DNA of 64,000 nucleotides from Antitrichia curtipendula (taxonomy: Eukaryota; Streptophyta; Bryopsida; Hypnales; Leucodontaceae): NCBI GenBank assembly GCA_951230915.1, contig OX579638.1, forward strand, positions 26,864,696 through 26,928,695. Direction: 5' to 3'. The position numbers and the translations under genes are program-made. Under the pieces are notes generated by a model. The model saw only the letters and a list, made by a program, of their open reading frames with translations, did not search any database and had not been told where the DNA came from. Shown here piece by piece: positions 30,401-42,020 of the stretch. How positions within the stretch are numbered: the stretch's first letter is position 1; each line of letters begins with the position of its first letter.

Positions 30401-33400
30401 TTGATAGAACGCGAGCAGGGTGCAAATTCTGGGTCTGGTGCATACCGACCGAAGGAAATTGGAAGGCGTGGAAAGAGTTGGAAGACTGCGCTCAATGGTA
30501 AGAATGTTACCAACTCTAATGCAATGCTCCTTCTTTTTTTGAAAAATGTTGCCATACTTCGAGAATTTGTTTTACTCTAGCCTAGAACCCGTGACGAAAT
30601 TTAAGGAGGAAAATGATTTACCCAGATTTCAATGAAAATTTGTTGTAAATTGCTAGAAACTGTATTGTAGCTACCAAAGTAACGAAATATTTTGCAAAAT
30701 TTGCCAGAATTGATAGCTTCAACCAAATTTTTGGATCCACCTCAGGGAAAAACGAAAAAATGAAAAATGAAAAATGAACGATGAAAACTGAAAACACTGT
30801 CTAATGGCTGTCGATTTAATGCGCTATTGCAAATGGATGTTGCAGTTGACGACCATCGTGAGCAGGTGGGTCATGTGTATCTTTCAACATCCCTTCTAAG
30901 AGGGTTTCAAATAGTGTACTCAAGAAAATATTTATCATGGGTAGTTCATGTCATTTGTTTGATTTCCTTATTGTGTCCTGAAGTATGAAGTACTCATTTT
31001 AGCTAGAACTACTTGAAGTGTAACTAATCCCGTTGATGTTTTGTAGGTTGGGACTCTCTTGACAAACAGTATTTGGGACCAACAAACTGGATACAGAAGC
31101 GAGCGTATTCAACTTGGAAAACTACCTGGTGTGCTTACACCTCAAGTAGTGCCGTAGCTCATCCTTTGGGTGGTACTCGAATGGATGTGAGTTAATATCT
31201 CTCTCCTGATTGCATGAGATTGTGTTGCAATTGGAATTCAATGTTTATTTGTTAATGTTTCCAACTTGCAGCTAATGCATCTTGTATGGTTTCTGCTCGA
31301 ATCCTCCGGTAGGCTTGTCTTATTGAGTTTCGACCCTAACCTTGCTGACACGAATATTACATATTCTATCCGCGAAGCCTATTTCTCAGGGTTTATTGAG
31401 GCCTAGCATCGTTACCTAGTTTTTGCAGCATCTCACAGTAGTTGCGTTTGTGAATTGGTTTTACTGTGATTTTCAGCAAGGTGTCCAAAAAGTTCTTGAT
31501 GTAAGATTTCATCCTGGTGGGGATCCGCGGTTGGTTGTCAGTTGCAATGAGGTATGTTCTATACTTCGTCTTCAAGGGTTTCATCGACTCCAGTTCTAGG
31601 GTTGATGAGCTTAGGTTGTAAGCGGTCGCCTTTGATAGAGTTGTGTTCTGCATTGAGAAGATTTGATTGCTTCGATTTATTTATATTGCGTTTTACTTTT
31701 GTGCTATTACGTAGTACTAATAATGAGAACTGTTGAATATGCAGCCACCGAATGAATTATTGCTATATGATCTTGAGAATGGGCGTGGAAAACCGCTGAC
31801 TGGTCTTAATACCCAGGTCTTTTGGCTGAAAACACCTTCCTCGCTCTGCAGTTGTCTTTGAGCTCAATTTAAAATGAAACCACGGAAATAGGAAGCATGA
31901 CACTTAAGCATGAAGAACCTTGCGCAGATATTTTTTGTCCTTCTTGCTCGTCAGTCTCGTTTGCTTTGCAATTTGTCTGCGTTTTATATTTCTTCACGCT
32001 TTCATGTCACCGTCACTGGTATTCACTATGAACTTCATTTTAAAATTCTTCCAGATCCAGGCAGTTGAGTTTGCTTCAAATGGAGCTAGCGTTGTTTCGT
32101 GTGCCAGCAACATTGTTAAGGTACATCACAGTGCTAAAAATTTGTCATGTTGTAATCGTAGTAACCCTACAATTTCCGTGTTCTCTAAACTTACTGCATG
32201 AGCATTAGTAATGGAGATAAAGCATGCTGGTGCTCTTGTTGAACTAAATTGCTGCTCTCCCGTCTATTGCAGGTTTATGATGCAGCATCAGGTGCATGCT
32301 TACATACGTTGGGGTCTCGATCAGAACATGACACTTCCGGCCATGTCAAGAAAATTCATGCCTTGAGCGTCAACCAATTTCAATCATGTATGGTTTTATT
32401 TCTTGAATGTGATACGTTTTTGCACCATGTAGTAGATAAGTTTTGATTGGGCATTATTCGTCTCTAGGATACATCCCTGTTGACTCATCTCTGTTCACGC
32501 TAATATTTTTGGTGGTTGTCACCTGTCCAATTTTTAGTTGTGGGTCTGACCTGTAGTTCATATTTCCGAACTGACTAAGGAGGTTGTCACGCTAGGTCTT
32601 GTTGCAACCACCGGTGGAGACGGTGATTTTAAAATTTTGCTTTGGAATGTACGAAACGGAGAAATGTCATCTGATCTCAATGCCTGTTACAGGTTGGTCC
32701 TGACTGTAGTTCCCTTCGATTTCAATTGGTTACCCACACTGGCATTCTTAACATATGTCGAGGCTTGAACTGCTCTAGATAAAATACACAGAGTGTGTCT
32801 TTTTCATATCGTTTCCGATGTAATCTTTACAAGAAATCTGGATAAAAGCCTTCTCTCCTTATTATAAGATTTTCTTTATACGTTATGCTTTGGTACAGGC
32901 AGCAAGAATCAAACCTCCTCTCAATGGACGCATTGAAGTTTGGCAGTGACAGGCTTCTGATCTGTGGAAGTGACTCTCCTGCTGGCAAACCGGCGATCGT
33001 GCAGATTTGGGACATAGAAGCCCGTATTAATGTTTCTACTTTCCCTGCTCATGATACAGTGAGTATGACATTGATGGTCTTGAAGCTTTTAAAGGCAATG
33101 TAAACATTCGGTAGTGAGCGTACCTCAGCATGTTTTCTGGTGTTGGCTTGCTATACGTGTATGCTATAAACGTATTCTTGATGCTGAGTTGAGGTGACTG
33201 ATTAAATTTATTTTTTTCCACTGGATGATTTTTTGGATTCGACAGCTGATGACGTGGAATGCTTTTGCAGTATATCACGTGCTTGGATGTCAGTAATTCT
33301 GGATCTACTCTAATCACAGGTGAGTCTGAATGTCCATTATTTTCCTCATTGACAATCTTGATGCATAGTTGATTATTTATTCTTGTCGGTGGGGTCACGC

Positions 33401-35348
33401 AGAAATCTTAAAGTGTAGGATGTAAATGAATCTGCTACAGCTCGAGTCAAGCGTTTGCATTATCTAGCATTTCATATGGGTTTACTTGTCATACTGCGAA
33501 TCGTCAGAGTTTTGAGGTCCCTTGGAAAGCGATCTTATGACTTCGGAATCTCAGATTTATAAAAATGTCCATGAATTTTGTATTATATGGAATTTTATTT
33601 ACAGGTTCTGGAGATGGAAGCATTGGTTTATATGACATCAGGACTAGTGGTGCAATTTCTCGACTATCTTTAAGCTCAACTTGGGAGGTAAGCCCTTTTG
33701 CTTATTGTTGTTTGCAATCTTTTTCACAAATATTATACAGAGCAATTTTCAATCAGAGCTCGCTACATAGGGACTCGTAGTCGGTGCCGGCCTGGCTGCG
33801 CTCATCTTTCAGAATTTTCAATTTGGATGATTATCGCCTGAAGTCATCTGGTTGGAGTTGTGTTTTTTGGCAGGTTACTTCAGTTTCGTTCAGTGCTTGT
33901 GACACCTATTTTCAAGCCTCGTGCACTGGCAATTGCACCTTCGTTTGGGATACGAGGATGATGCCTTTGGAGATCGGACCAAAATCTGTGGAACGCCCTC
34001 CAGCAGTGGTTAATGGCAGGGCCTCTAAAGCTCTTCACCAGCTTAGCCATGGGAATCCCATGCCGACTTCAGAAAATTCCTTTCAAGTGCCTGGGTATTT
34101 TTAGCGACTCTTGATCATGCCTGTTTATTACCGTGCACTACATGTTTATTATCTTGAAAATGTCTCCTGATTAGCACCTAGATAATATTTATGGGTTTTG
34201 ACACGCTTATGTCCTCGCCTATCTGTTTGAACGATCCGTTTTGCTCTTTTCAATCGTTTGTAGTATGCAACACAAAATTCAACTGACATGCCGTTCGTAT
34301 GAGTCTGGAATGTGCTCTGTACTTTCCTTGTGTTCAGAGATCACCAATATTTACGAGAGCTTAACCTGCCGAGTCCCAAGTTTTCCTGCGTCTTCTTTTA
34401 TTTAATTTTCTGAAGTCTAATGCTTAATGAGGTGTGTTTTCTCAAATGGTTAGGGTTGTTGACGTTGGAGATCAAGGGGTGAATGATGCTAAATGGTTTC
34501 AAGGTGAAGCCATTCTGGTTACAGCAAGTGGGTCTGGAAGGTGGGCATGAATATCTTCTCTTGTTTTAATGATTAAGAAATAAGAAAGCAAATTCCAGTT
34601 TCGATACTGCCTAGAGAGTTAATTAGCTTTGTTTCCTTTTCTTTACTTAATTCTCTGTTTGCAGTTTGTGCAGTCAGTTCTTCGCCCTACCGATTTTTGC
34701 ATGTTTTTAGTTGGTCTCCCGATGTGTGGATTAGCTTAAGATGGATGATTGGTTGGGTCATTTTCTCTTTATTTTGCATCGATTTTTACATTGTATAGTT
34801 CTTCATGTTACTACTTCTGACGCCATCTGCTTGATTGCAGCGTAACAATGTGGGATCCAACCCTAGGGCAGCCATGCGTGCAGCATTTTAAGAGTCATGC
34901 GCGTTGTGTAAATACGGTGCGTACTTGGACTCATCATCTGGTGGAATTGATTTTACAAGGTGCCAATGCAAGCAAGAGCCGGTCTTCTGCAATGGAGCAA
35001 TATGTTACCTAGTACCGAAATCCGGATGTTGTTGTACTGAATGTTTTGTAAATTGTTGATTGAATGCAGGTCGCTATATCTCCTAAGGATCAATTTATTT
35101 GCACAGGTGGTGATGATCAGAAAGTGGTGAGTTTGATACATGCCCAACGCAGGTTCAGATGATTTCTATGTTGCAGTTCCTACTTGTTTGTCTCAGATTG
35201 TCTTTGATTAGATTATTCTCCCAGTACCGTAATACACTGAATGACTTGAGTTGCATACTTCCTGCAGGTTCTGTATCAGAATGTTCGCGAACAGACGACA
35301 TGTCCAAAGTGGAGATTAACTTACCCATCGAATGAAGATTCCCATTAA
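27420..35348 (+). CDS. WD40-repeat protein with unrecognised N-terminal half
   Basis: Exons: 27420-27728, 28011-28191, 28495-28574, 28795-28888, 29168-29210 (uncertain), 30048-30214, 30366-30497, 30846-30865, 31047-31145, 31477-31551, 31745-31816, 32055-32120, 32273-32387, 32596-32692, 32899-33058, 33271-33319, 33605-33687, 33874-34094, 34454-34540, 34841-34916, 35070-35126, 35268-35348. The sum is 787 aa in one frame. Residues 14-21 (RKKRRRDR) look like a nuclear localisation signal. A Trp-rich segment (about 30-95) with KPVWLWLQSL is followed by charged, low-complexity sequence. From about 376 there are WD-type strand ends: LLLYDLENG, VKVYDAASG, ILLWNVRNG, VQIWDIEAR, IGLYDIRTS, TFVWDTRMM, VTMWDPTLG, VVLYQNVRE. 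These suggest a 7-8-bladed propeller used for protein binding. I do not recognise the family. Exon 4 uses a GC donor, and the donors of exons 5 and 9 are weak. Confidence 0.85.
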
Positions 35349-37065
35349 GCTACTCGTGGCAGTTTTACTCGGTAAACTTACACTTCGTCCAACTGACACT
35401 GCTACGACGTTTTTAGTAGTAGCAATTACTTTCATGAAGACTTAACGGGACAATCTATTACAAGTGAGAAGAATATGTTCAGGAAAACGTTCAGATTCGC
35501 CAATATCCGTAGCTAAGACTTCCGATTTTATGTGGCTGTTCATGGGCGTGCTTCTTGTGAAGCGACCTGGAAGTCGATTTGTATGATCACTCAAATGTTC
35601 TAAACTTTCGTGTGATTGTCTTTAAAGCTGTGTCGGAGACAATAACATCCAATTTCATTGTGTGTCAGTTTCCCTGCCAAAGCCTGGTTTATTTCGACCT
35701 GAATGTTTTCAAACCTGCCAGTACCACATTCCGAAGGTTGTGAGCTCACGTCGCATCATTCGAACCTCCGAGTGGAACTTTTATTAATGTTTTGCGATGG
35801 TTGCGTGAAGCTGCTGACTCAAGTTTCACGTCGTATTGTTACGCCTGTTCCGTGTTCCCGTGCCGGAAGCACAATCTTCCTTCCTTTCGGTTGAGCTTTG
35901 ATTCGATGCCTGGCAATCGGCTCAGTCAAGCAACGGTTTCTGGAAAAGCACGACTGACTGCGTGAAAACCATGCGGGGGCAATGGTCATGGGTTCCGAAT
36001 GAGCCGAAAAGCCAGGTTAGCCGCAGCCAGGGGAACCTATGGGAGCTGTTGCGCCGGATACTGTTTGTTAGGTTCCGTAGCAACGTGACGCGGCGGGTCA
36101 CCACGTGGCGCCAGGACCGCCATCAACTCGCTGCTTCTATTCTCGTCGTCATCATTCTCCAGCTCCCAAACTGAAGAGTCTCAACTAGTCCAACTCCAAA
36201 CTTGTAGACAGATCTTCTGCCTGCTACTGCAGCTCAATTCTATTTCGAACTTCCATGCATTCCTCTCATCTTTCCTGCAGCGATGTTGGCACTGTAGTAT
36301 TGCAGTCCCTCTAGCTTGGTCTCAGAGCGCCCATCCCCTGGCATCATAAATTCGTATATTGTCGTAGTACCGTGTGGAATCTATAATCGAAACCGCTATA
36401 TGATGTAAAGCTTCTCCTTTCAGGTCAACTTGGACCAAGTGGAAGTATGTGGGTTGCAAGTGGTAACTAATGAAACTGGGATGGCGATGGCGGTCCCGCA
36501 TTAGTGGACTTGGTCGGAGTCCGTGGCCAACAATTTCCTGGAATGGGGAATCTGGTCCCTTGATGGCGCTGGGCGGAGCACGGACATTCAGTGAATGTTT
36601 GATCGGATTAGGAACCGCCGGATGTGATTGCCATGGATCGGATACAGTGTGAGAATTGTGAGGTGGGGTGGGGACACCCTTTCTTCTGCTTGTGATGTGA
36701 TGTGATTCGATTGCTGCTGCTAGGGCGGTTGCATGAAAAGGGAATAATTTCGCTTTCAGTTGGGCCTGTTGTGTGATCTAAATGCTACAAGAACCTTTAC
36801 TACTCTGCCGCTATGAGCTCCGTTTCCCAGAAGCGGTGATGGCCTGGAGATTCACTGTAGCAATCACTGCTGGGAGCACTTGAGAGTGCTGTGCCGGGGT
36901 GATGGGTATGAAGCAAATGTTGCAGGGACCGTGAGAGGTCGCCCCTGAGGACGTCCCGAAAGGATCCTGCGTTTGAAGATTTCTCAGGATTATCACTCTG
37001 TTTCTTGATTTTCCCCGGGTTTTTTTCACTGATCCTTTTCTGGGGACGTCTTAGTTGTTGTAACC
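35349..37065. other. Spacer: WD40 3' UTR and dioxygenase upstream region
   Basis: The left part should contain the WD40 gene 3' UTR. The right part (about 36200-37065) is the promoter and leader of the dioxygenase gene and is relatively GC-rich. Short open frames here (for example 35962-36174) look accidental. No repeat or RNA gene was recognised. Confidence 0.5.
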
Positions 37066-38184
37066 ATGGCGGATTATCCATTTTCGCTCATCCGCGCGGC
37101 GTCCATCACCCCCGCGGCGCAGAGCTCCTTGCAATCCCTGCTAAGCCAAGGCTCCCAAGACTTAGCTGATTTCGTCTGGCCCGAGGAGGACCGTCCCACC
37201 ATTTCCCACAACGACTACCGCCGAGATCGGGAACTTCCCGTCATCGACCTCTCCTGCCTCCACGACGGAAATCCGGAGATGAAGCTCAAAGTGGCCACTC
37301 GGATCGCCACCGCGTGCACGGATTGGGGTTTTTTCCAGCTCGTCAACCACGGCGTCCCCATCTCCGATTTGGACGCCGTCCAAGAGCAAGCCCGACGCTT
37401 CTTCGAGCAGCCCCTGGAGCTGAAGCTGCGAGCTCATACTCTGGAGACTGCGAATGCCAGCACTATCTTCGGATATGGGTTGAACACCACGGGGTTCAAG
37501 TACGCGGGCCGACCTTGGATGGAGCGCTTCCAATGCAGCTGGTCGCCGCAGTCCAATCTCCGGGAGCAAGCGCAGCGGCTCCTAGAGGGTCAAGCCTTTC
37601 ACGACTTCAATTCCGCAGTGGAAGCTTTCTGCACGGGCGCCGAACTCCTAGCCAAGCTGACTCTGGAGCTTTGTGCACTCGGGTTGGGCTTGGATCCCGA
37701 GACATTTGCCCAGTGCATGAATCCCTGCCAGTCTATGGCGCGCTTGAATTACTATCCCGCGTGTCCCACCCCTGATCGCACTCTGGGTTTGGGCGCCCAC
37801 ACGGACCCTTACACGCTGACGCTTCTCCATCAATGCCAAGTGGGCGGATTGCAGGTGTGCAAAGACGGGAAGTGGATTACTGTTAAGCCTCGACGTGGGG
37901 CGTTTGTGGTGAATGTGGGGGATAGTCTGCAGGCGTGGACGAATGGAAGGTTCAAGAGTGTGGAGCACAGGGCGGTGCTGAATGAAAAGATGCCCCGTCT
38001 GTCCCTTGCGTTCTTCTATGCGCCTCCGCTTGAGACTCTGATCTCCGCTCCACAGCAGCTGGTGGAAACAGACCACAAACGGAGGTACAAAAGCTTCACG
38101 TGGGGAGAGTATCTGGAGTTTTTGAAGAAACAGAACTTCGTGAAAGGGAAAAACGAAACGTGGCTGCAAGGGTTTGCACTCTGA
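37066..38184 (+). CDS. 2-oxoglutarate/Fe(II) dioxygenase, gibberellin 20-oxidase-like
   Basis: Soluble oxygenase that couples 2-oxoglutarate decarboxylation to substrate oxidation. It is a single open frame of 372 aa with ATG in good context (ACCATGG). The N-terminal DIOX_N region carries LPVIDLSCL (58-66) and WGFFQLVNHGVP (87-98). The C-terminal double-stranded beta-helix has the iron ligands His245, Asp247 and His301, and the 2-oxoglutarate-binding Arg311 in RLS (311-313). NYYPACPTP (228-236), LGLGAHTDP and LTLLHQCQVGGLQV resemble GA20-oxidases. Residues 150-160 (PWMERFQCSWS) sit where GA20ox has its LPWKET motif but are altered. Vascular-plant GA20ox genes usually have introns; this one has none, and it is GC-rich in its codons. 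Substrate is unknown: a gibberellin or other diterpenoid acid is possible. Confidence 0.92.
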   Translation: MADYPFSLIRAASITPAAQSSLQSLLSQGSQDLADFVWPEEDRPTISHNDYRRDRELPVIDLSCLHDGNPEMKLKVATRIATACTDWGFFQLVNHGVPISDLDAVQEQARRFFEQPLELKLRAHTLETANASTIFGYGLNTTGFKYAGRPWMERFQCSWSPQSNLREQAQRLLEGQAFHDFNSAVEAFCTGAELLAKLTLELCALGLGLDPETFAQCMNPCQSMARLNYYPACPTPDRTLGLGAHTDPYTLTLLHQCQVGGLQVCKDGKWITVKPRRGAFVVNVGDSLQAWTNGRFKSVEHRAVLNEKMPRLSLAFFYAPPLETLISAPQQLVETDHKRRYKSFTWGEYLEFLKKQNFVKGKNETWLQGFAL

Positions 38185-39239
38185 GCACGCGAACGTCGAT
38201 TGTCTCTGAATTTTTCTTGAGGATGGAGCTGAGGAGGGTTCATTCATTCGATTCCGTTCTCGAAACGAGCTTCCGCCCAGTTTGCGAATTCGACGAAGAG
38301 TTGGGGTATACCCAAGATGCGTGAGATCTCGTTTATTGGCAGAGATCCAACTACATCTGAAGTTCAACAAGGATGGCGCTGCTACTCCGCCATCAACACT
38401 CTAGGGAAAACGTAGTTATTGCCAACCATAGTGCAGCTCACGACGGGCAATACTGCTCTAGAGTTCTTTTTATGTCCATGGGTAGCGATTGAATTGAGTA
38501 GGAGGAGCATGGAAGGACATGGAGCAGCAGCACACAACGCCTTCGCTAAAACCTTTATTATTCCCAACTCAGGATCAATATCTTTGTTTTCATCTCTTGA
38601 CAAGCTGTTCCAAACAATGATCTTGATCCTGCGCCACTTAGCCCTCTGTTTCAAAGGACTTCAAGGTTGGAGGAGTACACTTACGTGCACTCAAAAGAAA
38701 GTGTGCTGGAATCAATCGAAGCCTTTTCGTTGCGGTCATTCTCGTGTCGCAGCAATACTTTTAGAATGATTTGATTATCACATTCTTTTCCATCAATCCT
38801 AGTGAGTGCCAGTTGATATCCCTCCTGCCCGAAAATGCAATTCCCATTGCAAAAGACTTACGGTTAACTATGCAGCGTTGCGAGTTTCAGGTGAGCATAT
38901 ATTGGGTTCATGGTTTCATTTTTTTGGAACGCAAATGATGCACAGCTCTTGAAACATAAATGACAGCTCTTGTGCTCTTTTTCTTCTTTTTTGGAACCGT
39001 GATCATTTATTTTGGGGGGTTGCCGAGTTTCTTTCTACCAAGGTAACAGGTTCAGAAATCGCCCACCTAAGAGCTGAAACTGAATTTTGGAGAGGCGGAG
39101 CTTCTTCAAATAAATTTCAGTAAATTTTCCTTGCAACACAAGTGCAATTGGCATCTAACCCAAGTCGTTTCATATTTTTTGTAGCCTTGTGAAAGTAATT
39201 ATAAAATTTTGAAGTTGAAATGGCATAGGACTTTAAAAT

Positions 39240-39313
39240 CGCCCACCTCCTCAAATGCTGAAGGTTATGAAAAAGCAAAATGTACATATAGTGTACATTT
39301 GAGGAGGTGGGCG
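39240..39313. repeat. Short hairpin with perfect 18-bp arms
   Basis: CGCCCACCTCCTCAAATG (39240-39257) is mirrored exactly by CATTTGAGGAGGTGGGCG (39296-39313). The loop contains a second small palindrome (TGTACATATAGTGTACA). A partial copy of the arm (ATCGCCCACCTAAGAG) lies at about 39058. It may be a small foldback element. Confidence 0.8.
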
Positions 39314-39745
39314 TTTTTAAAAGCCTGTGTGATTTTAGAGTCTGTTACCTTACTGGAGGTTGTTTACTGCAATAATTTTTGCCTTTGGTTTCAAGGAAGC
39401 ATAAAGTGATGTGACTGTTTAATTCTGATTTAGTTCTTGACGGATTCATTTTTATTTATTCTAGGATGGCCAACTGGGCCAACCAGCAACTTTCTTTTCC
39501 AGAAGGAATTAATGCGCTTCCAGCTTTTTGCTCAACAGGCCGGGCTCTCAAGTTCACTCATTTATTTCTATGAGCACTAGTTTAGTCAGGGGTTTTATTT
39601 TTTCTTGCTTGGAGCTTCCAAGGAAATGTCAGTTTTTCGATAATATGTGTCTGTTTGCAAATTTGAGATTGTTTTAATAGATGCATGAGAAAGATACCCG
39701 GAAATTTGTTTATGAACATCCTGAAACGGCATTCATTTGTGCATA

Positions 39746-40018
39746 AGGTAGGTACACCCAAAACCGCCACTTTTTGCTACTTGAGTCTAGTTACTATTAT
39801 TAGACTGGTCAGTTTTTCATATGCTCTTGTAGGCAAGTGAAAGGAGGTTCCAACGCACCAGAGAACATGGCATTTGGATACTGTATGCAAAAGTTATTAA
39901 AGAACAAAGTTTGGTTCTAAAAGCGTTTCTTCCACATAGGTACAGAACTGATTTTGGAGATGTACACATAGTATAGATGGCGGTTTAAGGTCAGTGGCAT
40001 ATTTGGGTGTACTTACCT
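39746..40018. mobile_element. MITE, AGGT-end family, copy B
   Basis: A 273-bp element between TA dinucleotides. Its terminal inverted repeats are AGGTAGGTACACCCAAA (left) and TTTGGGTGTACTTACCT (right), differing at one base. It is the better-preserved sibling of copy A at 19708-19983. There is no open frame, so any movement would need a transposase encoded elsewhere. Confidence 0.88.
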
Positions 40019-40496
40019 TATTCTTATATATTAAAGTTGGACTACTTGCCGGTGTTGCTTTATAGTTTTAAATTCCAAGCAATTGTGGCACAAGTTTTTG
40101 ATAAAGTTCTTTGAGAAATCCAAAAATATCTATGTGAATAAAGTATCTGCTCGTAATGACAATGAGCCAGTGTCCAATGGATTAGAGGCCATTGATGCAA
40201 AATCCCCGATATGCATATTATAGTTCATGAACAGAGTGCATCAAGCAAATGTTTCATCCAGATATCTTCTCTACCATCTAAAAGAAATTTTGAATCTTAA
40301 AAGAAGGTCTTTCTTTTAATAATATGTCAAATTTTGAGGTATGTGATATATTTGAACAAAGATATAAGAAAATTTGTGCAAAAAAATAAAAATATGATTT
40401 AGGTATTAACCCCTAAATGTCTAGAGTCTTCTCCAGAACTAACGATTAAGGAAAAATCATTATAAAGTACTATTTGGAAGAAAATTTTGTAAAATA

Positions 40497-40836
40497 ATGT
40501 ATTTTTTGATGCCCCTCACATGGGACATGTCCAACTAGTGTAGGAATAGACCATCAAAATTTCTTTCCTAAATCATTAAATTTGGATATTCTGTAGTACA
40601 AAAAACAAAAAACGTTGAAAACATTGAAAACGTGACAAATTAGAGAAATTTACTTTTAAATATAAAATTATTTTTGAAATTTTCTTAAAAGTAAATGATA
40701 CAATTTCAATCAAAACATCTAGAAATAGATTTTTTGCTTTTGGCATTGGGCTTAAAACTCAAAAGTTATAGCTTGGACAAAAACTGGTTTTACAAAACCA
40801 AACCAAAACCGGACGGTGTTTCTTGCAATGACCCTC
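40497..40836 (-). mobile_element. Second copy of the GAGGGT-end repeat family, inverted and partial
   Basis: On the minus strand it begins GAGGGTCATTGCAAGAAA at 40836 and follows the element at 23436 through several shared blocks: TTTTGAGTTTTAAGCCCAATGCC, TTTGATTGAAATTGTATC, TTTCTCTAATTTGTCAC, AAATTTAATGATTTAG, and GGGGCATCAAAAAATA at the far end. The opposite inverted end could not be found to the left, so the copy is truncated or decayed. Confidence 0.65.
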
Positions 40837-41789
40837 AATTGGTGCTTGGGAACAAAAATTATCCTATCCAAAGTGAAGATAGTCTAACCTCAAGCACACC
40901 AAAACTCAAAATAAAATTCTCAAAAATTTAGCGCTTATAGAATATGTTTATATCTACATAAACAACGTTGGCTTGTTCCATGTAGATTAGTGACGTGAAA
41001 GATATGAAGAGTGTTGTCTTGCTTTGTGAACAATTAAAATATTATCTTGAAACCAATAACCAATAAGGTTTGATTTTGAATTCAGTTTTCATAATTCTAA
41101 AATAAATAAAAATCCATCAAGTTTAGACCATTTTAATCCCATCTTAAAGCTATTAATGATTTATTTTTTTCCTTCCATCTTTTATATACTTCTACTTAAC
41201 AATACTTTAAATAGAAATCAAGCTGTCTTTATTGAATTTTTTGTCCTAGACTAGATTTTGAACTCCAAATTCTTCTATATAAAAGAATTCAAAATCAAAA
41301 TCTATAGTGCAAAAATTTGAAGTTAACCTCTGGAAGGACAAACCCATGACCATCGATTTCAGCTTTACTCTCCATCACTCTATTTGCTAACATTTTCCAA
41401 TTAGATATGAATGAAAAAATTTATATTTAATTTTAGAGATGAAATCGTATGTCTACAAGTAATACAAATTTCAAATTTTTGGAGCAAAATTTGAAACTAT
41501 TGTGACTTTTTTTTTAGAAAAAAATGAAGAAAATTCATACTAAATATATAATTTGAAAAATCTGAAATTATTACCATATATATATATTATAGTGTATGTA
41601 CATTTACATCAAGATTAAATAGAAAAAAATGGCCAAATTACAAGGTTGACTTATGAATTAAGAATCTTTTTTTACTTAAGAAAGTCAATAAAACCATAAT
41701 GAGAGAATTTGCAATACTGTTCACTAAAAGTGTACCCAAGCAACTTCCACTTAAATATTGAATGAAAAAACATTTTTTTCCATCCTATA

Positions 41790-42020
41790 CATCACAAAGT
41801 TTAGAACCTGTGATTTGTCAAACAATTATCATGTGGTTATTGTTGTTTCATGGGTTTGCACATTAATATACAATTTATCGCATCATTATGATGCATTACT
41901 TGCAACTAAAAGTAATGCATTATAACGATGCAATAAATTGTATATTAACATGCAAATCCATGAAACAGCAATAACCACATGATAATTGTTGACAAACCAC
42001 AGGTTCTAAACCTTGTGATG
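41790..42020. repeat. 231-bp long hairpin
   Basis: Two arms of about 110 bp (41790-41899 and 41911-42020) are inverted copies at roughly 92% identity by eye, around a loop of about 11 bp. Arm ends are CATCACAAAGTTTAGAACC and GGTTCTAAACCTTGTGATG. A transcript would form a long, nearly perfect stem. It could be a foldback MITE or a small-RNA source. Confidence 0.88.

Noticed and set aside
37648..38370. A 240-aa open frame antisense to the dioxygenase
   Set aside because: It is a shadow of the GC-rich coding strand, which encodes a clear enzyme. The antisense protein resembles nothing.
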